Shown here piece by piece: positions 21,834-36,000 of a stretch of DNA of 64,000 bases. Within the stretch, counting starts at the first letter, position 1; every line of letters begins with the position of its first letter. The stretch is from Hedera helix. Lineage: Eukaryota; Streptophyta; Magnoliopsida; Apiales; Araliaceae. The notes beneath the pieces were generated by a model. It had not been told where the DNA came from. It was given only the letters and a program-made list of their open reading frames with translations, and did no database searches. The DNA is taken from the NCBI GenBank assembly GCA_947179155.2, contig OX359270.1, positions 4,002,077 to 4,066,076 on the forward strand, written 5' to 3'. The position numbers and the translations under genes are program-made.

Positions 21834-24419
21834 CTAGTAATCCTCCGGAGCCAAGGGCTGGTGGGTAGGATGGCGCGGTGCCTGTGGCTCCGACTCTATG
21901 ATCCCAAACTCGTAAATCAAACCAGAAATTGCTGCACCAATGAACGGACCGAGCCAATAGATCCAATGGTTCTTCCACCTCCAACCAACCAGAGCAGGTC
22001 CGAATGCCCTAGCCGGATTCATTGATGCTCCTGAAAATGGCCCTCCCACCAGTACATTACCTCCTACTATCATTGCAATTGCTAGCGGCGCAATTTTCCC
22101 CAAATGGCCTCTTTTTGGATCGATAGCTGTTGCGTAGACAGTGTAAACTAGCCCGAATGTTAGAACAATCTCCATTAGCAATGCATTCCAGTTGCCCACG
22201 CCTGACGCTACCTCAAATCCAACTGGTCTCTGAAGAAAATACAAAAACAAATATAGACTAGTATACCAATACTGAATTTAAGCCCAAATGAGTTTCTAAT
22301 ACACATTTATTAGAAATTGGTAACTATGTAATTATCTAATAATTTTGGACCCCAAATGTGGTAAAAAATAAATTTGAGATTCTAAACATATTAATGTTGA
22401 AAATATCAAGTTCCCATGTTTTCCTGATTATTTAAAAACTAAAACAGCACGAATGTTTTATATTAAAAGTGGTTATGATTATGAAAATAATCATCAAACA
22501 AATTGTTCTAAATGACAAGGGTGATAAATGACAAGTGATGTATGATGCATGAGAATTGAGAAATGTACTTCTCATCTGGGCCCACTTTTATACAAGTAGT
22601 TTTTACGAGTGTCTCATATTCTTGCCTATAAATATCATTCCATATGTTCCAAAATTAAATATATGTTTATATTCTAAAAAATTAAAATTAAAGATACATT
22701 TATAATTTTATATTAAAAAATTATGTAAGGTCTCTAATTTGTCATTATCATTTTAGTACGTATAATATCTATTATCAAACCATCACTAGCTACTACATTA
22801 TTAACAAATATTAAGGTATATTTGAAAACATAAAATTATTTTTAAAAATTATAAATTTAGATAGGTATCTCTAATTTTACGATAGACAGAGTATAATTTA
22901 TAAATTTATACTTTTAAAATTGGTAAATTAGAAGTTTACTTTCTTAGATAGCTTAAAAGTAACATAGTAATTTAGTGTTAATTACCATGCCATCTGTAGA
23001 GAACCTCAACAAGAGCGAGGCAACAACAGCACCCAAGAGCTGACCAAGCCAGTAGTAAACGGCACGCACGACAGAGACTCTGCCGCCTACCAAAGCACCA
23101 AAGGTCACCGCCGGGTTGACGTGCCCGCCAGATACGTTCATGGCGGAAGCCACCGCCGCGAAAAGGGAAAATGAATGAGCAAGGGCAATCAACACCAGGC
23201 TTGAGGCTCCTAGACCTTTCACACTGTACATCTTATCTGCACATGACATTAATGTTGTCTGTAATCCATATGGCAATACTTTTTCTAAGCTACTCTTGTC
23301 ATATTTTACTATTTTTGGTAAAAACAAAAGGCTTACAAAATCTTCACTAAAGATGTATTGTCTTTTTCAATGATTGTCATTTTGGATGATATAATCATAA
23401 ACATGATCAAACAGTTGTACATTGGCCAAAATTTGAATTTATGTGAAAAAATTAATTAATTAAACCCTCATCTTTAACTCCAAGCTTCAACACAAACATA
23501 GGGATATGGATATGGATTGGTGAAGTTGACACATATAGACCAATTGTTTGTGAAATTTATATCAAAATTTTGTTGCATTTGTATAGCGAAAAGTTATATT
23601 TTCTTGGCATTGGCCAAGGACGATGGTATTGTGAAACTTTGTGATACGTAGATGTGTCAACTTCACCAAATCCTTTTAAACTATGTTTCAGAATTTTAAA
23701 ATAGATGAATAATAAATGAAAAGGACCAAAAAAAATTCTATCCTATTCTCATATTTTTTAAAAAAATAGAAGATAAAAAATGAATGGAAAATTCAACAAT
23801 TCTCTTGCCAAAGTTTTTCGTCCATGGACAAAAAATAAAATGACATAAACAAATCTTTTATAATTTATATTTTGCCCTGTGCATTATAAAAAAAAAATAA
23901 AAAAAATTAACGTATAAGGGTAAGATAGTAAATTTAAAACTTAATTTTCCTTACTTTTTTTTATAAAGTCGGTACAACATCAGAGAAGAAAGTTGACAAT
24001 TTTTCTATTTTTTTTTTTTGCTAAATAATTTTTTCTTTTATTTTCTTTTCTATCATAGTTTAAGGTCTTCATTCATTAGCCTCTACGAGGTCAATAAAGA
24101 GAGCTTTACAGAACAATCAAATTCTCCACTAAAAATACCAATTCCTTGGCTATAAATAAATTAAATTTTTTCTTTTCTTTTCTTTTCGATAGATGGACTA
24201 TTAAATAAATAAACATGAACATATTACATATTCTATGTTGTGTATTTGTTTTTAATGAAGAAATTATAATTAAAATAGTGTAACTTTACCAAGGGCAAGA
24301 ACGGAGCCTTCGCCGGCAAAGACAAAGATGAAAGTAGACAGAAACTCCGCCAAGGTGGCTCGCATCATGTCGACGTGCGCAACATCTTCGGCCCTTCGTG
24401 CAGCATATGATCGAGGCAT
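21834..24419 (-). CDS. TIP3: TIP3-type (alpha) tonoplast aquaporin, three exons
   Basis: Exon 1 is 24419-24290, exon 2 is 23236-22986 and exon 3 is 22229-21834, joined at GT-AG borders in phase. The product has 258 residues, the usual TIP length. It starts MPRSYAARRAEDVAHVD and has six membrane helices. Both NPA boxes are intact: SGGHVNPAVTFGALVGGRV in exon 2 and GGPFSGASMNPARAFGPALV in exon 3. Selectivity-filter residues read His (ALAHSF), Ile, Ala and Arg, the TIP3 pattern. The C-terminus HQPLAPEDY is also characteristic of TIP3 proteins. It forms water channels in the membrane of seed protein-storage vacuoles and is normally expressed in maturing and dry seed. No lesions seen. Introns are about 1,053 and 756 bp and AT-rich. 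Assignment to TIP3 is firm; the paralogue number cannot be set. Confidence 0.93.
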
Positions 24420-24617
24420 CCTCCCTACTCCTCCACTTAATTCTTTATCCCTTTCCCCTCAAATATAGTTAATTTGTTGCTGCCTGCTCGACAAAATCTA
24501 GCTGCAGTCTAGCAATATTGTTTGCTTAATTCTGAAGAAAATATGTGAATGAATGCGGTAAATTAAAAAAGACGACGACGTTATGTAGAGAAAGAGAGAA
24601 TGGGGTAGACAAATTAA

Positions 24618-24690
24618 TGCATGGATTTGGATAAACGCACATAAAGAGAAAGGGACACATGGGAGATGAAGTGGTGAAATGGTGACACGT
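24618..24690 (-). promoter_or_regulatory. RY and ABRE-like motifs upstream of TIP3
   Basis: On the minus strand a CATGCA (RY) box lies at 24618-24623 and ACGTGTC (ABRE-like) at 24684-24690, about 200 and 265 bp upstream of the TIP3 start codon. These are the binding words of B3 (ABI3/FUS3/LEC2) and bZIP (ABI5-type) seed regulators. The pairing fits the known seed expression of TIP3, but function is inferred. No clear TATA box was identified. Confidence 0.55.
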
Positions 24691-24809
24691 ATGTCTGTGT
24701 TGGCTGTTCCTCACTTCTCCACCTTAATTCCCAATGTTTTCTGTTTTTTTTTTCTTTTTTCTTTTGTTTTTAATTCTCACTCTCTTTCAGTCTTTCATAT
24801 CCACCCTCT

Positions 24810-24833
24810 GTATATATATATATATATATATAT
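24810..24833. repeat. AT microsatellite
   Basis: A (TA)n run of about 12 units in the upstream region of TIP3. Confidence 0.9.
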
Positions 24834-24839
24834 AAAGAA

Positions 24840-25628
24840 CCGATCCGGTTAAGAAGAAGTTATCATATTTTTTAACTATCATAAAATTTTATTTTTTATT
24901 GAATTAGTTATGCTGGTTTGTAAATATTATGATAAAATTAAAATATAATATTTATTATAATAAATGTAATAAAATATTATAAACTTCTTAATAGTGTCAA
25001 GAATGTGAATATTTTCCCAGTGTCAGATCCTCCTGTAATACTACAGAGTCACGTGTAATTTAAATATTTTTTAATCTTTATAAATAAAATGTTAATTTGG
25101 AGAATACAATGTACATATTATTAGATATATAAGATAATTAAAATAAGAAGATATATAAAATTAAAAGATAAAATTAGAAGATTTTTAAACTTGGAGGGGT
25201 AAAGTAGGGAGAGGGAAAAATTAACTCTAAGTCTCGCGTAGTATTACTTGTACAAGTGTTTTTAATCTTTAGAAAATGCATGTCTCTTCCTACATAAGAA
25301 TACGATAAATCACGTTTGAGCCAGAATCTTGTAAAAATATTAAAATTATTTAAAAATTAATCTATTAATTCCTAAAAATTACTTATCCAATTTGTATATA
25401 CGAGATAAAAAGGAGCTGCTAACAAATACTACTCCATTTCCATTGTCATTTAAAGGGTATTTTTGTATGATTGTCCAAAAACAAAAAAAAGTGTAAAAAT
25501 GTCTATTTTAAGTTCTTTATTTATGGTTGTCCACATAATTTTTCTTTCAATGATATGAGTTCAAGACTGTAAAATAAATCACATAATCAATTAATCTCTT
25601 AACATTATGTAAACCTCATACTTTATGT
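24840..25628. other. AT-rich intergenic stretch
   Basis: Between the TIP3 upstream region and the retrotransposon nest. No gene, inverted ends or arrays seen. Confidence 0.5.
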
Positions 25629-25646
25629 GTAACTGTAATGACCACG

Positions 25647-28600
25647 TGTGACGCCCCCAAATCTGGGCCCACACAGCCCAAACTTGAGTCGTCAAAACAC
25701 TACAACAAAATTATTACAACAAAGCACAACGTACTACAATACAGTGTATAATAATACACAACTAAGTCTTCACTATTATTGCCACACTAATTTACAAAAC
25801 GTGAAGACTATGATAACTATTCCTCGGACCCTCACTCCATCCCCCGGCTAGACCCTGTTATGTTTTCATCTCCTGTTGAAAAACAATGGAACAAAAGAAA
25901 GGGTGAGCTCAAATAGCCCAGTAAAGAATATCATGACTAAGATAATGACGAATAAATTATCATTAGCCTTCAACAGTTGAGTTCTTGATAGAATACAATA
26001 GACTACAAGGTTTATATCAAAAACTGCAGTTAAATTCTTGAACAATGTTCAGATCAATAATAGCAGCGGAATGAGCAATCTATTAGAAGAATAATGCAGA
26101 CTATAATGTCCACTCGCTTCTCTTTTTCGTAAAAACATCATCAACTTTTATCATCTGAAATACCATTAGTCATGATAATATAAATTCACAGTTCCTGATC
26201 ATAATCATGCAAATCAACAGTTCATCTTTGCACTACGGGCCAAATATATTTAATATAGCACCAGCGGTCATGATTATACCAAATTCAGCATTTGGTGATA
26301 ATCATACCAAACAACAGTTCATCTATGCACTACGAGCCAAAGAGAACATTCACCACGTGCCATAAAAGACACCGAACAGATGTATCGCCTTTAACCTATT
26401 ATATCGCCTTTAACCTATCATCTGTTCAACAAATATATCACATCTGTGCCCCCGGCCACAGATATTCACAACAGCTTAATTTTTGGATGATTAGAATGAT
26501 ATAAATGATGAACAGAAGAAATAGGATAATAATAAGTATCGGAAGTTTACTTTGTACAGATTCAAATAATGTCCAAATTGTCAACATGATGTGGAGTGAA
26601 ATTCAAGATCCACAGTTCAGAATAACGGTTACAATTCAATAGAAAGGTTCACGTAAATAGGAAGGTTCAGTTGAAATAATGAAGTTCAACTATTATGGAA
26701 CATATAATATTTTCAGGAATTATAGAAGCAATAGTTCCATAATAAATTTCGATTTAGGAGTATGAAAGAAAATAATATCCCTTACCGTAGCAGGTTTGAT
26801 TAACAAAAGGTGAAGGAAATTAATACAAATGGTTATTCACCAACAGGCGGCAATCCGCTCCGTAAGGTTATTCCCACAATTTAATAGAATTTGAGTACAA
26901 AGAGTTATTCACCAAACAGGCGGCAATCCGCTCCGTAAGGTTATTCTCAGAGATTAATAATGAATGAATACGAAAGGTTATTCACCAACAGGCGGCAATC
27001 CGCTCCGTAAGGTTATTCCCACAATTTAATACATGGAAATAAAAGGCACGTCTTATGAGTAAGGAAGAAACAATATTATTATCGAGAATCAAATAATGAT
27101 AATCCCTTACCATAGTACGTTTGAATAATGGAAGATGAAAAAGATGGTATCACTTACCGTAGTAAGTTTTAATAATAGAAGATGACATTCCTTACTGTAG
27201 CAAGTTTGAATAATAGAATATGAAAGAAGATGACATTCCTTACTGTAGCAAGTTTGAATAATAGAATATGAAAGAAGATGACATTCCTTACCTTGATATT
27301 GTGAAACAAGTTTATAGCCGAACAAATCCTTCCTTATTTGTAGCAGTAAAGAATCTGACTTTTGAGTCTTCTAGAGTTTTTAAAATCTCTTTATGCTTTT
27401 AAAATAATGTTACTCTCGGAAAGATAGACGACATAGACTCAAGAATCACTCAATTCGGAGTTAATATGAATGAGTTATGAATTTTCAAAACTAAGACTGA
27501 AAATAGTGACGAAAATTAGAATAGGTTACGGTTTTTAGTATTTTAAGACATGAAGATGATTTCAGATGACTTTTCTTCCTTCTTCAAAGTTGTAGAGGAC
27601 GAAAAATTGAAGAGACAGGCTTTTAATTCATTAAATCTGACAAATAATGAATTTACTACGATTTTTCGAAAGAGTTGCTGTACATAAGAAAATTCTACTC
27701 GGGAATTCAAAGAAGAATGCAAAAGATTTCAAAACTAGGAATGACTTAAGAACACTTAGAGAGAACTTACACAAAAAGTATTTAGAGAGAGAAAGAAAGA
27801 ACAAGTAAGGAAGTTTATGAAAAATCCTTAAGTTAAGGCTTCTATTTATAGCCAAAAATCTTATCATTCCTTTAATCTAAACCATTCATTTAAAGATCAT
27901 CTTTTAATCTACACCATCCATTTCAAATATTATATTATCTTTAATCTACACCATTCATTTCATATCACCTAATAATCACCTAACTTTATATTATAAACAA
28001 ATCAATTTAATTATTCAACAATAATTCACACTTTAATCTACACCATTCATTTCATATCACCTAATAATCACCTAACTTTATATTATAAACAAATCAATTT
28101 AATTATTCAACAATAATTCACACTTTAATCTACATCATTCCTTTCATATCACCTAATAATCACCTAACTTTATATTATAAACAAATCAATTCAATTATTC
28201 AACAATATTTCACACTTTAATCTACACCATTCATTTCATATCACCTAATAATCACCTAACTTTATATTATAAACAAATAACTTTATCAATTCAATTATTA
28301 TAACTAATTGTTATAAATACAGTATAGTTAGCTCTTAGATATCAAGTCAATTAATTAATGAAATACAACTGTTTAAATAATACCGTAATAGAGATAACAA
28401 TAATACAGAAAGTATGTAAAAGAAAAATACGTTACTGTGTCATGACAATTATTGATTCAATAACGTGAATTACTGTGCATATGTTACTGTGACAATTATT
28501 AGGTTCAATAATTTTAAAAACAGTGCAGCAACAATTATTGACTCAATGATATAAAATACAGTGTAATGACAATTATTAAATCAATAATGCAAAATACTGT

Positions 28601-29095
28601 GTAACAACAATTATTGAATTGATAATATAAAATATTATGCAGTGACAATTATCGATGAAATGATGCGTAACAGTTACGGTGTCAATTATCAGACCAATAA
28701 TATGAGACACTATGCAATACCGTGTGTTATTGTAGAGTACCGAGTGCTACAGAAAATACCAATAACTACCGTATGCTACTATTCTTTTATCACCGGTATT
28801 TTAACAGTTCCGTTGACTATTTTTATTTAAAAAGGTTATTTCTGTCGTTTTCTATATCCGACAAATATTTCGTTGTGGGGTCCACCAATAATTTGTTATT
28901 TCGGCGCCGTCGTACGACACGAATATTCCCCGACCAAACGAATATTCCCCGACAAAGCGAATATTGTCCGACAAAATAAAATTTGCACATAACATCCTTA
29001 ACTTTTAACTTTATCGATTTAACCACTTACTGTTTCAAAAAAATATATATGAAGAAAAATTAAATTTTGTATTTCATAAAATTCGGGGTCTTACA
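25647..29095 (-). repeat. LTR A (3' LTR in minus orientation)
   Basis: About 3.45 kb. It contains three copies of a block with ggcggcaatccgctccgtaa (26845-27015), four copies of a roughly 90-bp unit with cacctaataatcacctaact (27920-28265), gacaattattgattcaataa-like repeats (28440-28650) and three 19-bp gaatattccccgac repeats (28920-28972). A minus-strand TATA box is at 27842-27850. Short frames inside are not genes. Confidence 0.85.
27842..27850 (-). promoter_or_regulatory. TATA box in LTR A (same in B and C)
   Basis: Minus strand ggctataaatagaag, followed downstream by a pyrimidine/purine-rich leader. The same word is at 31553-31561 and 35288-35296. Likely the retroelement promoter. Confidence 0.6.
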
Positions 29096-29307
29096 ACCTC
29101 CCCTCCTTATGAAATTTCGTCCCCGAAATTGACGTACCGGGCATTTCATAGTTATCCTCCTGATTTTCAGATGTCATACTAAACTGTGGTTACAAAATAA
29201 TTGTTAGTTCAAACAAACTGACTCATCTCTTCATGTTCCTACATTTAAATCGATTCATTAGATAACAAAATCTAATTAGGTAGGACACACTAGTGCTTGA
29301 TTCTATT
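29096..29307 (-). other. Spacer 1 with polypurine tract only
   Basis: Next to LTR A, the minus strand reads cggggacgaaatttcataag plus a purine run, the usual 3' end of a Gypsy interior. The other end joins LTR B with the primer site and the first 7 or so LTR bases missing, so a deletion happened at this junction. Confidence 0.7.
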
Positions 29308-32300
29308 TCCCCAAATCTGAGCCCACACAGCCCAAACTTGAGTCGTCAAAATACTACAACAAAATTATTACAACAAAGCACAACATACAACAATACAGTG
29401 TATAATAATGCACAACTAAGTCTTCACTATTATTGCCACACTATTTTACAAAACGTGAAGACTATGATAACTATTCCTCGGACCCTCACTCCATTCCCCG
29501 GCTAGACCCTGTTATGTTTTCATCTCCTGTTGAAAAACAATGGAACAAAAGAAAGGGTGAGCTCAAATAGCCCAGTAAAGAATATCATGACTAAGATAAT
29601 GACGAATAAATTATCATTAGTCTTCAACAGTTGAGTTCTTGATAGAATACAATAGACTACAAGGTTTATATCAAAAACTGCAGTTAAATTCTTAAACAAC
29701 GTTCAGATCAATAATAGCAGCGGAATGAGTAATCTATTAGAAGAATAATGCAGACTATAATGTCCACTCGGTTCTCTTTTTAGGAAAAACATCATCAACT
29801 TTTATCATCTGAAATATCATTAGTCAAGATAATACAAATTCACAGTTTCTGATCATAATCATGCACATCAACAGTTCATCTTTGTACTACGGGCCAAAGA
29901 TATTCAATATAGCACCAACGGTCATGATTATACCAGATTCAGCCTTTGGTCATAATCATACCAAACAACAGTTCATCTTTGCACTACGGGCCAAAGAGAA
30001 CATTTACCACGTGCCATAAAAGACACCGAACAGATGTATCGCCTTTAACCTATCATCTGTTCAACAAATATATCACATATGTGCCCCCGGCCACAGATAT
30101 TCACAACAACTTGATTTTTGGATGATTAGAATGATATAAATGATGAACAGAAGAAATAGGATAACAATAAGTATCGGAAGTTTACTTTGTACAGAATCAA
30201 ATAATGTTCAAATTGTCAACATGATGTGGAGTGAAATTTAAAAATGATATTCAAGATCCACAGTTCAGAATAACGGTTACAATTCAATAGAAAGGTTCAC
30301 GTAAATAGGAAGGTTCAGTTGAAATAATGAAGTTCAACTATTATGGAACATATAATATTTTCAGGAATTATAGAAGCAATAGTTCCATAATAAATTTCGA
30401 TTTAGGAGTATGAAAGAAAATAATATCCCTTACCGTAGCAGGTTTGATTAACAAAAGGTGAAGGAAATTAATACAAAGGGTTATTCACCAACAGGCGGCA
30501 ATCCACTCCGTAAGGTTATTCCCACAATTTAATAGAATTTGAGTACAAAGAGTTATTCACCAAACAGGCGGCAATCCGCTCCGTATGGTTATTCTCAGAG
30601 ATTAATAATGAATGAATACGAAAGGTTATTCACCAACAGGCGGCAATCCGCTCCGTAAGGTTATTCCCACAATTTAATACATGGAAATAAAAGGCACGTC
30701 TTATGAGTAAGGAAGAAACAATATTATTATCGAGAATCAAATAATGATAATCCCTTACCATAGTACGTTTGAATAATGGAAGATGAAAAAGATGGTATCC
30801 CTTACGAGTAGTAATTTTAAGAGTATGAAAGAAAATGACATCCCTTACCATAATAAGGTTAAGAGTATGAAAGAAAATGGTATTTCTTACAAGTAAGAAA
30901 AGAAAATGACATTCCTTACCGTAATAAATTTAAGAGTGTGAAAAGAATGATATTCCTTACCGTAATAAATTTAAGAGTGTGAAAAGAATGATATTCCTTA
31001 CCTTGATATTGTGAAACAAGTTTATAGCCGAACAAATCCTTCCTTGTTTGTAGCAGTAAGGAATCTGACTTTTGAGTCTTCTAGAGTTTTTAAAATCTCT
31101 TTATGCTTTTAAAATAATGTTACTCTTGGAAAGATAGACGGCATAGACTCAAGAATCACTCAATTCGGAGTTAATATGAATGAGTTATGAATTTTCAAAA
31201 CTAAGACTGAAAATAGTGACGAAAATCAAAATAGGTTACGGTTTTTAGTATTTTAAGGCATGAAGATGATTTCATATGACTTTTCTTCCTTCTTCAAAGT
31301 TGTAGAGGACGAAAAACTGAAGAGACAGGCTTTTAATTCATTAAATTCTGACAAATAATGAATTTACTACGATTTTTCGAAAGAGTTACTGTACATAAGA
31401 AAATTCCACTCGGGAATTCAAAGAAGAATGCAAAAGATTTCAAAACTAGGAATGACTTAAGAACACTTAGAGAGAACTTACACAAAAAGTATTTAGAGAG
31501 AGAAAGAAAGAACAAGTAAGGAAGTTTATGAAAAATCCTTAAGTTAAGGCTTCTATTTATAGCCAAAAATCTTATCATTCATTTAATCTAAACCATTCAT
31601 TTAAAGATCATCTTTTAATCTACACCATCCATTTCAAATATTATATTATCTTTAATCCACACCATTCATTTCATATCACCTAATAATCACCTAACTTTAT
31701 ATTATAAACAAATCAATTTAATTATTCAACAATAATTCACACTTTAATCTACACCATTCATTTCATATTACCTAATAATCACTTAACTTTATATTATAAA
31801 CAAATCAATTCAATTATTCAACAATAATTCACACTTTAATCTACACCATTCATTTCATATCACCTAATAATCACCTAACTTTATATTATAAACAAATCAA
31901 TTCAATTATTCAACAATAATTCACACTTTAATCTACACCATTCATTTCATATCACCTAATAATCACCTAACTTTATATTATAAACAAATAACTTTATCAA
32001 TTCAATTATTATGACTAATTGTTATAAATACAGTATAGTTAGCTCTTAGATATCAAATCAATAAATTAATGAAATACAATTGTTTAAATAACATCATAAT
32101 AGAGATAATAATAATGTAAAAGAAAGCATACGTTACTGTGTAATGACAATTATTAATTCAATAATGTGAATTACTGTGCATATGTTACTGTGACAATTAT
32201 TAGGTTCAATAATTTTAAAAAACAGTGCAGCAACAATTATTGACTCAATGATATAAAATACAGTGTAATGACAATTATTAAATCAATAATGCAAAATACT

Positions 32301-32800
32301 GTGTAACAACAATTATTGAATTGATAATATAAAATATTATGCAGTGACAATTATCGATGAAATGATGCGTAACAGTTACGGTGTCAATTATCAGACCAAT
32401 AATATGAGACACTATGCAATACCGTGTGTTACTATAGAGTACCGTGTGCAACAGAAAATACCATAAACTACCGTATGCTACTATTCTTTTATCACCGGTA
32501 TTTTAACAGTTCTGTTGACTATTTTTATTTAAAAAGATTATTTCTGTCGTTTTCTATATCCGACAAATATTCCGTTGTGGGGTCCACCAATAATTTATTA
32601 TTTCGGCGCCGTCGTACGGCACGAATATTCCCCGACCAAACGAATATTCCCCGACAAAGCGAATATTGTCCGACAAAATAAAATTTGCACATAACATCCT
32701 TAACTTTCAATTTTATTAATTTAACCACTTACTGTTTCAGAAAAAAAAAATATATGAAGAAAAATTAAATTTTATATTTCATAAAATTCGGGGTCTTACA
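29308..32800 (-). repeat. LTR B (middle LTR), diverged from A and C
   Basis: Same architecture as A and C. It lacks an 18-bp duplication (ttatatcgcctttaacct) that both A (near 26400) and C (near 33836) carry, and has its own repeat variants at 30805-31000. It also lacks about 7 terminal bases at its left end. Minus-strand TATA box at 31553-31561. Confidence 0.8.
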
Positions 32801-33082
32801 ACCTCCCCTCCTTATGAAATTTCGTCCCCGAAATTGACGTACCAGACATTTCATAGTTATCCTCCTGATTTTCAGATGTCATACTAAACTGTGGTCACAA
32901 AATAATTGTTAGTTCAAACAAACTGACTCATCACTTCCTGTTCCTATATTCAAATCGATTCGTTAGATAACAAAATCTAATTTAGGTAGGACACACTAGT
33001 GATTGATTCTATTCGTCTCTCCCCTCCTAGTTCTAACCCCAGATCTCCATTAAAGACCATATCCCTAAGCTCTGATGCCAAC
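32801..33082 (-). other. Spacer 2 with polypurine tract and primer-binding site
   Basis: The purine tract (minus strand) lies next to LTR B. At 33069-33080 the minus strand reads tggcatcagagc, one base off the initiator-Met tRNA primer word tggtatcagagc, two bases from the end of LTR C. So about 280 bp contain both priming signals and nothing else. Confidence 0.75.
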
Positions 33083-36000
33083 TGTGACGCCCCCAAATCT
33101 GAGCCCACACAGCCCAAACTTGAGTCGTCAAAATACTACAACAAAATTATTACAACAAAGCACAACGTACTACAATACAGTGTATAATAATACACAACTA
33201 AGTCTTCACTATTATTGCCACACTATTTTACAAAACGTGAAGACTATGATAACTATTCCTCGGACCCTCACTCCATTCCCCGGCTAGACCCTGTTATGTT
33301 TTCATCTCCTGTTGAAAAACAATGGAACAAAAGAAAGGGTGAGCTCAAATAGCCCAGTAAAGAATATCATGACTAAGATAATGACGAATAAATTATCATT
33401 AGTCTTCAACAGTTGAGTTCTTGATAGAATACAATAGACTACAAGGTTTATATCAAAAACTGCAGTTAAATTCTTGAACAATGTTCAGATCAATAATAGC
33501 AGCGGAATGAGCAATCTATTAGAAGAATAATGCAGACTATAATGTCCACTCGCTTCTCTTTTTCGTAAAAACATCATCAACTTTTATCATCTGAAATACC
33601 ATTAGTCATGATAATATAAATTCACAGTTCCTGATCATAATCATGCAAATCAACAGTTCATCTTTGCACTACGGGCCAAAGATATTTAATATAGCACCAG
33701 CGGTCATGATTATACCAGATTCAGCATTTGGTGATAATCATACCAAACAACAGTTCATCTATGCACTACGAGCCAAAGAGAACATTCACCACGTGCCATA
33801 AAAGACACCGAACAGATGTATCGCCTTTAACATATTATATCGCCTTTAACCTATCATCTGTTCAACAAATATATCACATCTGTGCCCCCGGCCACAGATA
33901 TTCACAACAGCTTGATTTTTGGATGATTAGAATGATATAAATGATGAACAGAAGAAATAGGATAATAATAAGTATCGGAAGTTTACTTTGTACAGATTCA
34001 AATAATGTCCAAATTGTCAACATGATGTGGAGTGAAATTCAAGATCCACAGTTCAGAATAACGGTTACAATTCAATAGAAAGGTTCACGTAAATAGGAAG
34101 GTTCAGTTGAAATAATGAAGTTCAACTATTATGGAACATATAATATTTTCAGGAATTATAGAAGCAATAGTTCCATAATAAATTTCGATTTAGGAGTATG
34201 AAAGAAAATAATATCACTTACCGTAGCAGGTTTGATTAACAAAAGGTGAAGGAAATTAATACAAATGGTTATTCACCAACAGGCGGCAATCCGCTCCGTA
34301 AGGTTATTCCCACAATTTAATAGAATTTGAGTACAAAGAGTTATTCACCAAACAGGCGGCAATCCGCTCCGTAAGGTTATTTTCAGAGATTAATAATGAA
34401 TGAATACGAAAGGTTATTCACCAACAGGCGGCAATCCGCTCCGTAAGGTTATTCCCACAATTTAATACATGGAAATAAAAGGCACGTCTTATGAGTAAGG
34501 AAGAAACAATATTATTATCGAGAATCAAATAATGATAATCCCTTACCATAGTACGTTTGAATAATGGAAGATGAAAAAGATGGTATCCCTTACCGTAGTA
34601 AGTTTTAATAATAGAAGATGAAAGAAGATGACATTCCTTACTGTAGCAAGTTTGAATAATAGAATATGAAAGAAGATGACATTCCTTACTGTAGCAAGTT
34701 TGAATAATAGAATATGAAAGAAGATGACATTCCTTACCTTGATATTGTGAAACAAGTTTATAGCCGAACAAATCCTTCCTTATTTGTAGCAGTAAAGAAT
34801 CTGACTTTTGAGTCTTCTAGAGTTTTTAAAATCTCTTTATGCTTTTAAAATAATGTTACTCTCGGAAAGATAGACGACATAGACTCAAGAATCACTCAAT
34901 TCGGAGTTAATATGAATGAGTTATGAATTTTCAAAACTAAGACTGAAAATAGTGACGAAAATTAGAATAGGTTACGGTTTTTAGTATTTTAAGACATGAA
35001 GATGATTTCAGATGACTTTTCTTCCTTCTTCAAAGTTGTAGAGGACGAAAAATTGAAGAGACAGGCTTTTAATTCATTAAATCTGACAAATAATGAATTT
35101 ACTACGATTTTTCGAAAGAGTTGCTGTACATAAGAAAATTCTACTCGGGAATTCAAAGAAGAATGCAAAAGATTTCAAAACTAGGAATGACTTAAGAACA
35201 CTTAGAGAGAACTTACACAAAAAGTATTTAGAGAGAGAAAGAAAGAACAAGTAAGGAAGTTTATGAAAAATCCTTAAGTTAAGGCTTCTATTTATAGCCA
35301 AAAATCTTATCATTCCTTTAATCTAAACCATTCATTTAAAGATCATCTTTTAATCTACACCATCCATTTCAAATATTATATTATCTTTAATCTACACCAT
35401 TCATTTCATATCACCTAATAATCACCTAACTTTATATTATAAACAAATCAATTTAATTATTCAACAATAATTCACACTTTAATCTACACCATTCATTTCA
35501 TATCACCTAATAATCACCTAACTTTATATTATAAACAAATCAATTTAATTATTCAACAATAATTCACACTTTAATCTACACCATTCCTTTCATATCACCT
35601 AATAATCACCTAACTTTATATTATAAACAAATCAATTCAATTATTCAACAATATTTCACACTTTAATCTACACCATTCATTTCATATCACCTAATAATCA
35701 CCTAACTTTATATTATAAACAAATAACTTTATCAATTCAATTATTATAACTAATTGTTATAAATACAGTATAGTTAGCTCTTAGATATCAAGTCAATTAA
35801 TTAATGAAATACAACTGTTTAAATAATACCGTAATAGAGATAACAATAATACAGAAAGTATGTAAAAGAAAAATACGTTACTGTGTCATGACAATTATTG
35901 ATTCAATAACGTGAATTACTGTGCATATGTTACTGTGACAATTATTAGGTTCAATAATTTTAAAAACAGTGCAGCAACAATTATTGACTCAATGATATAA

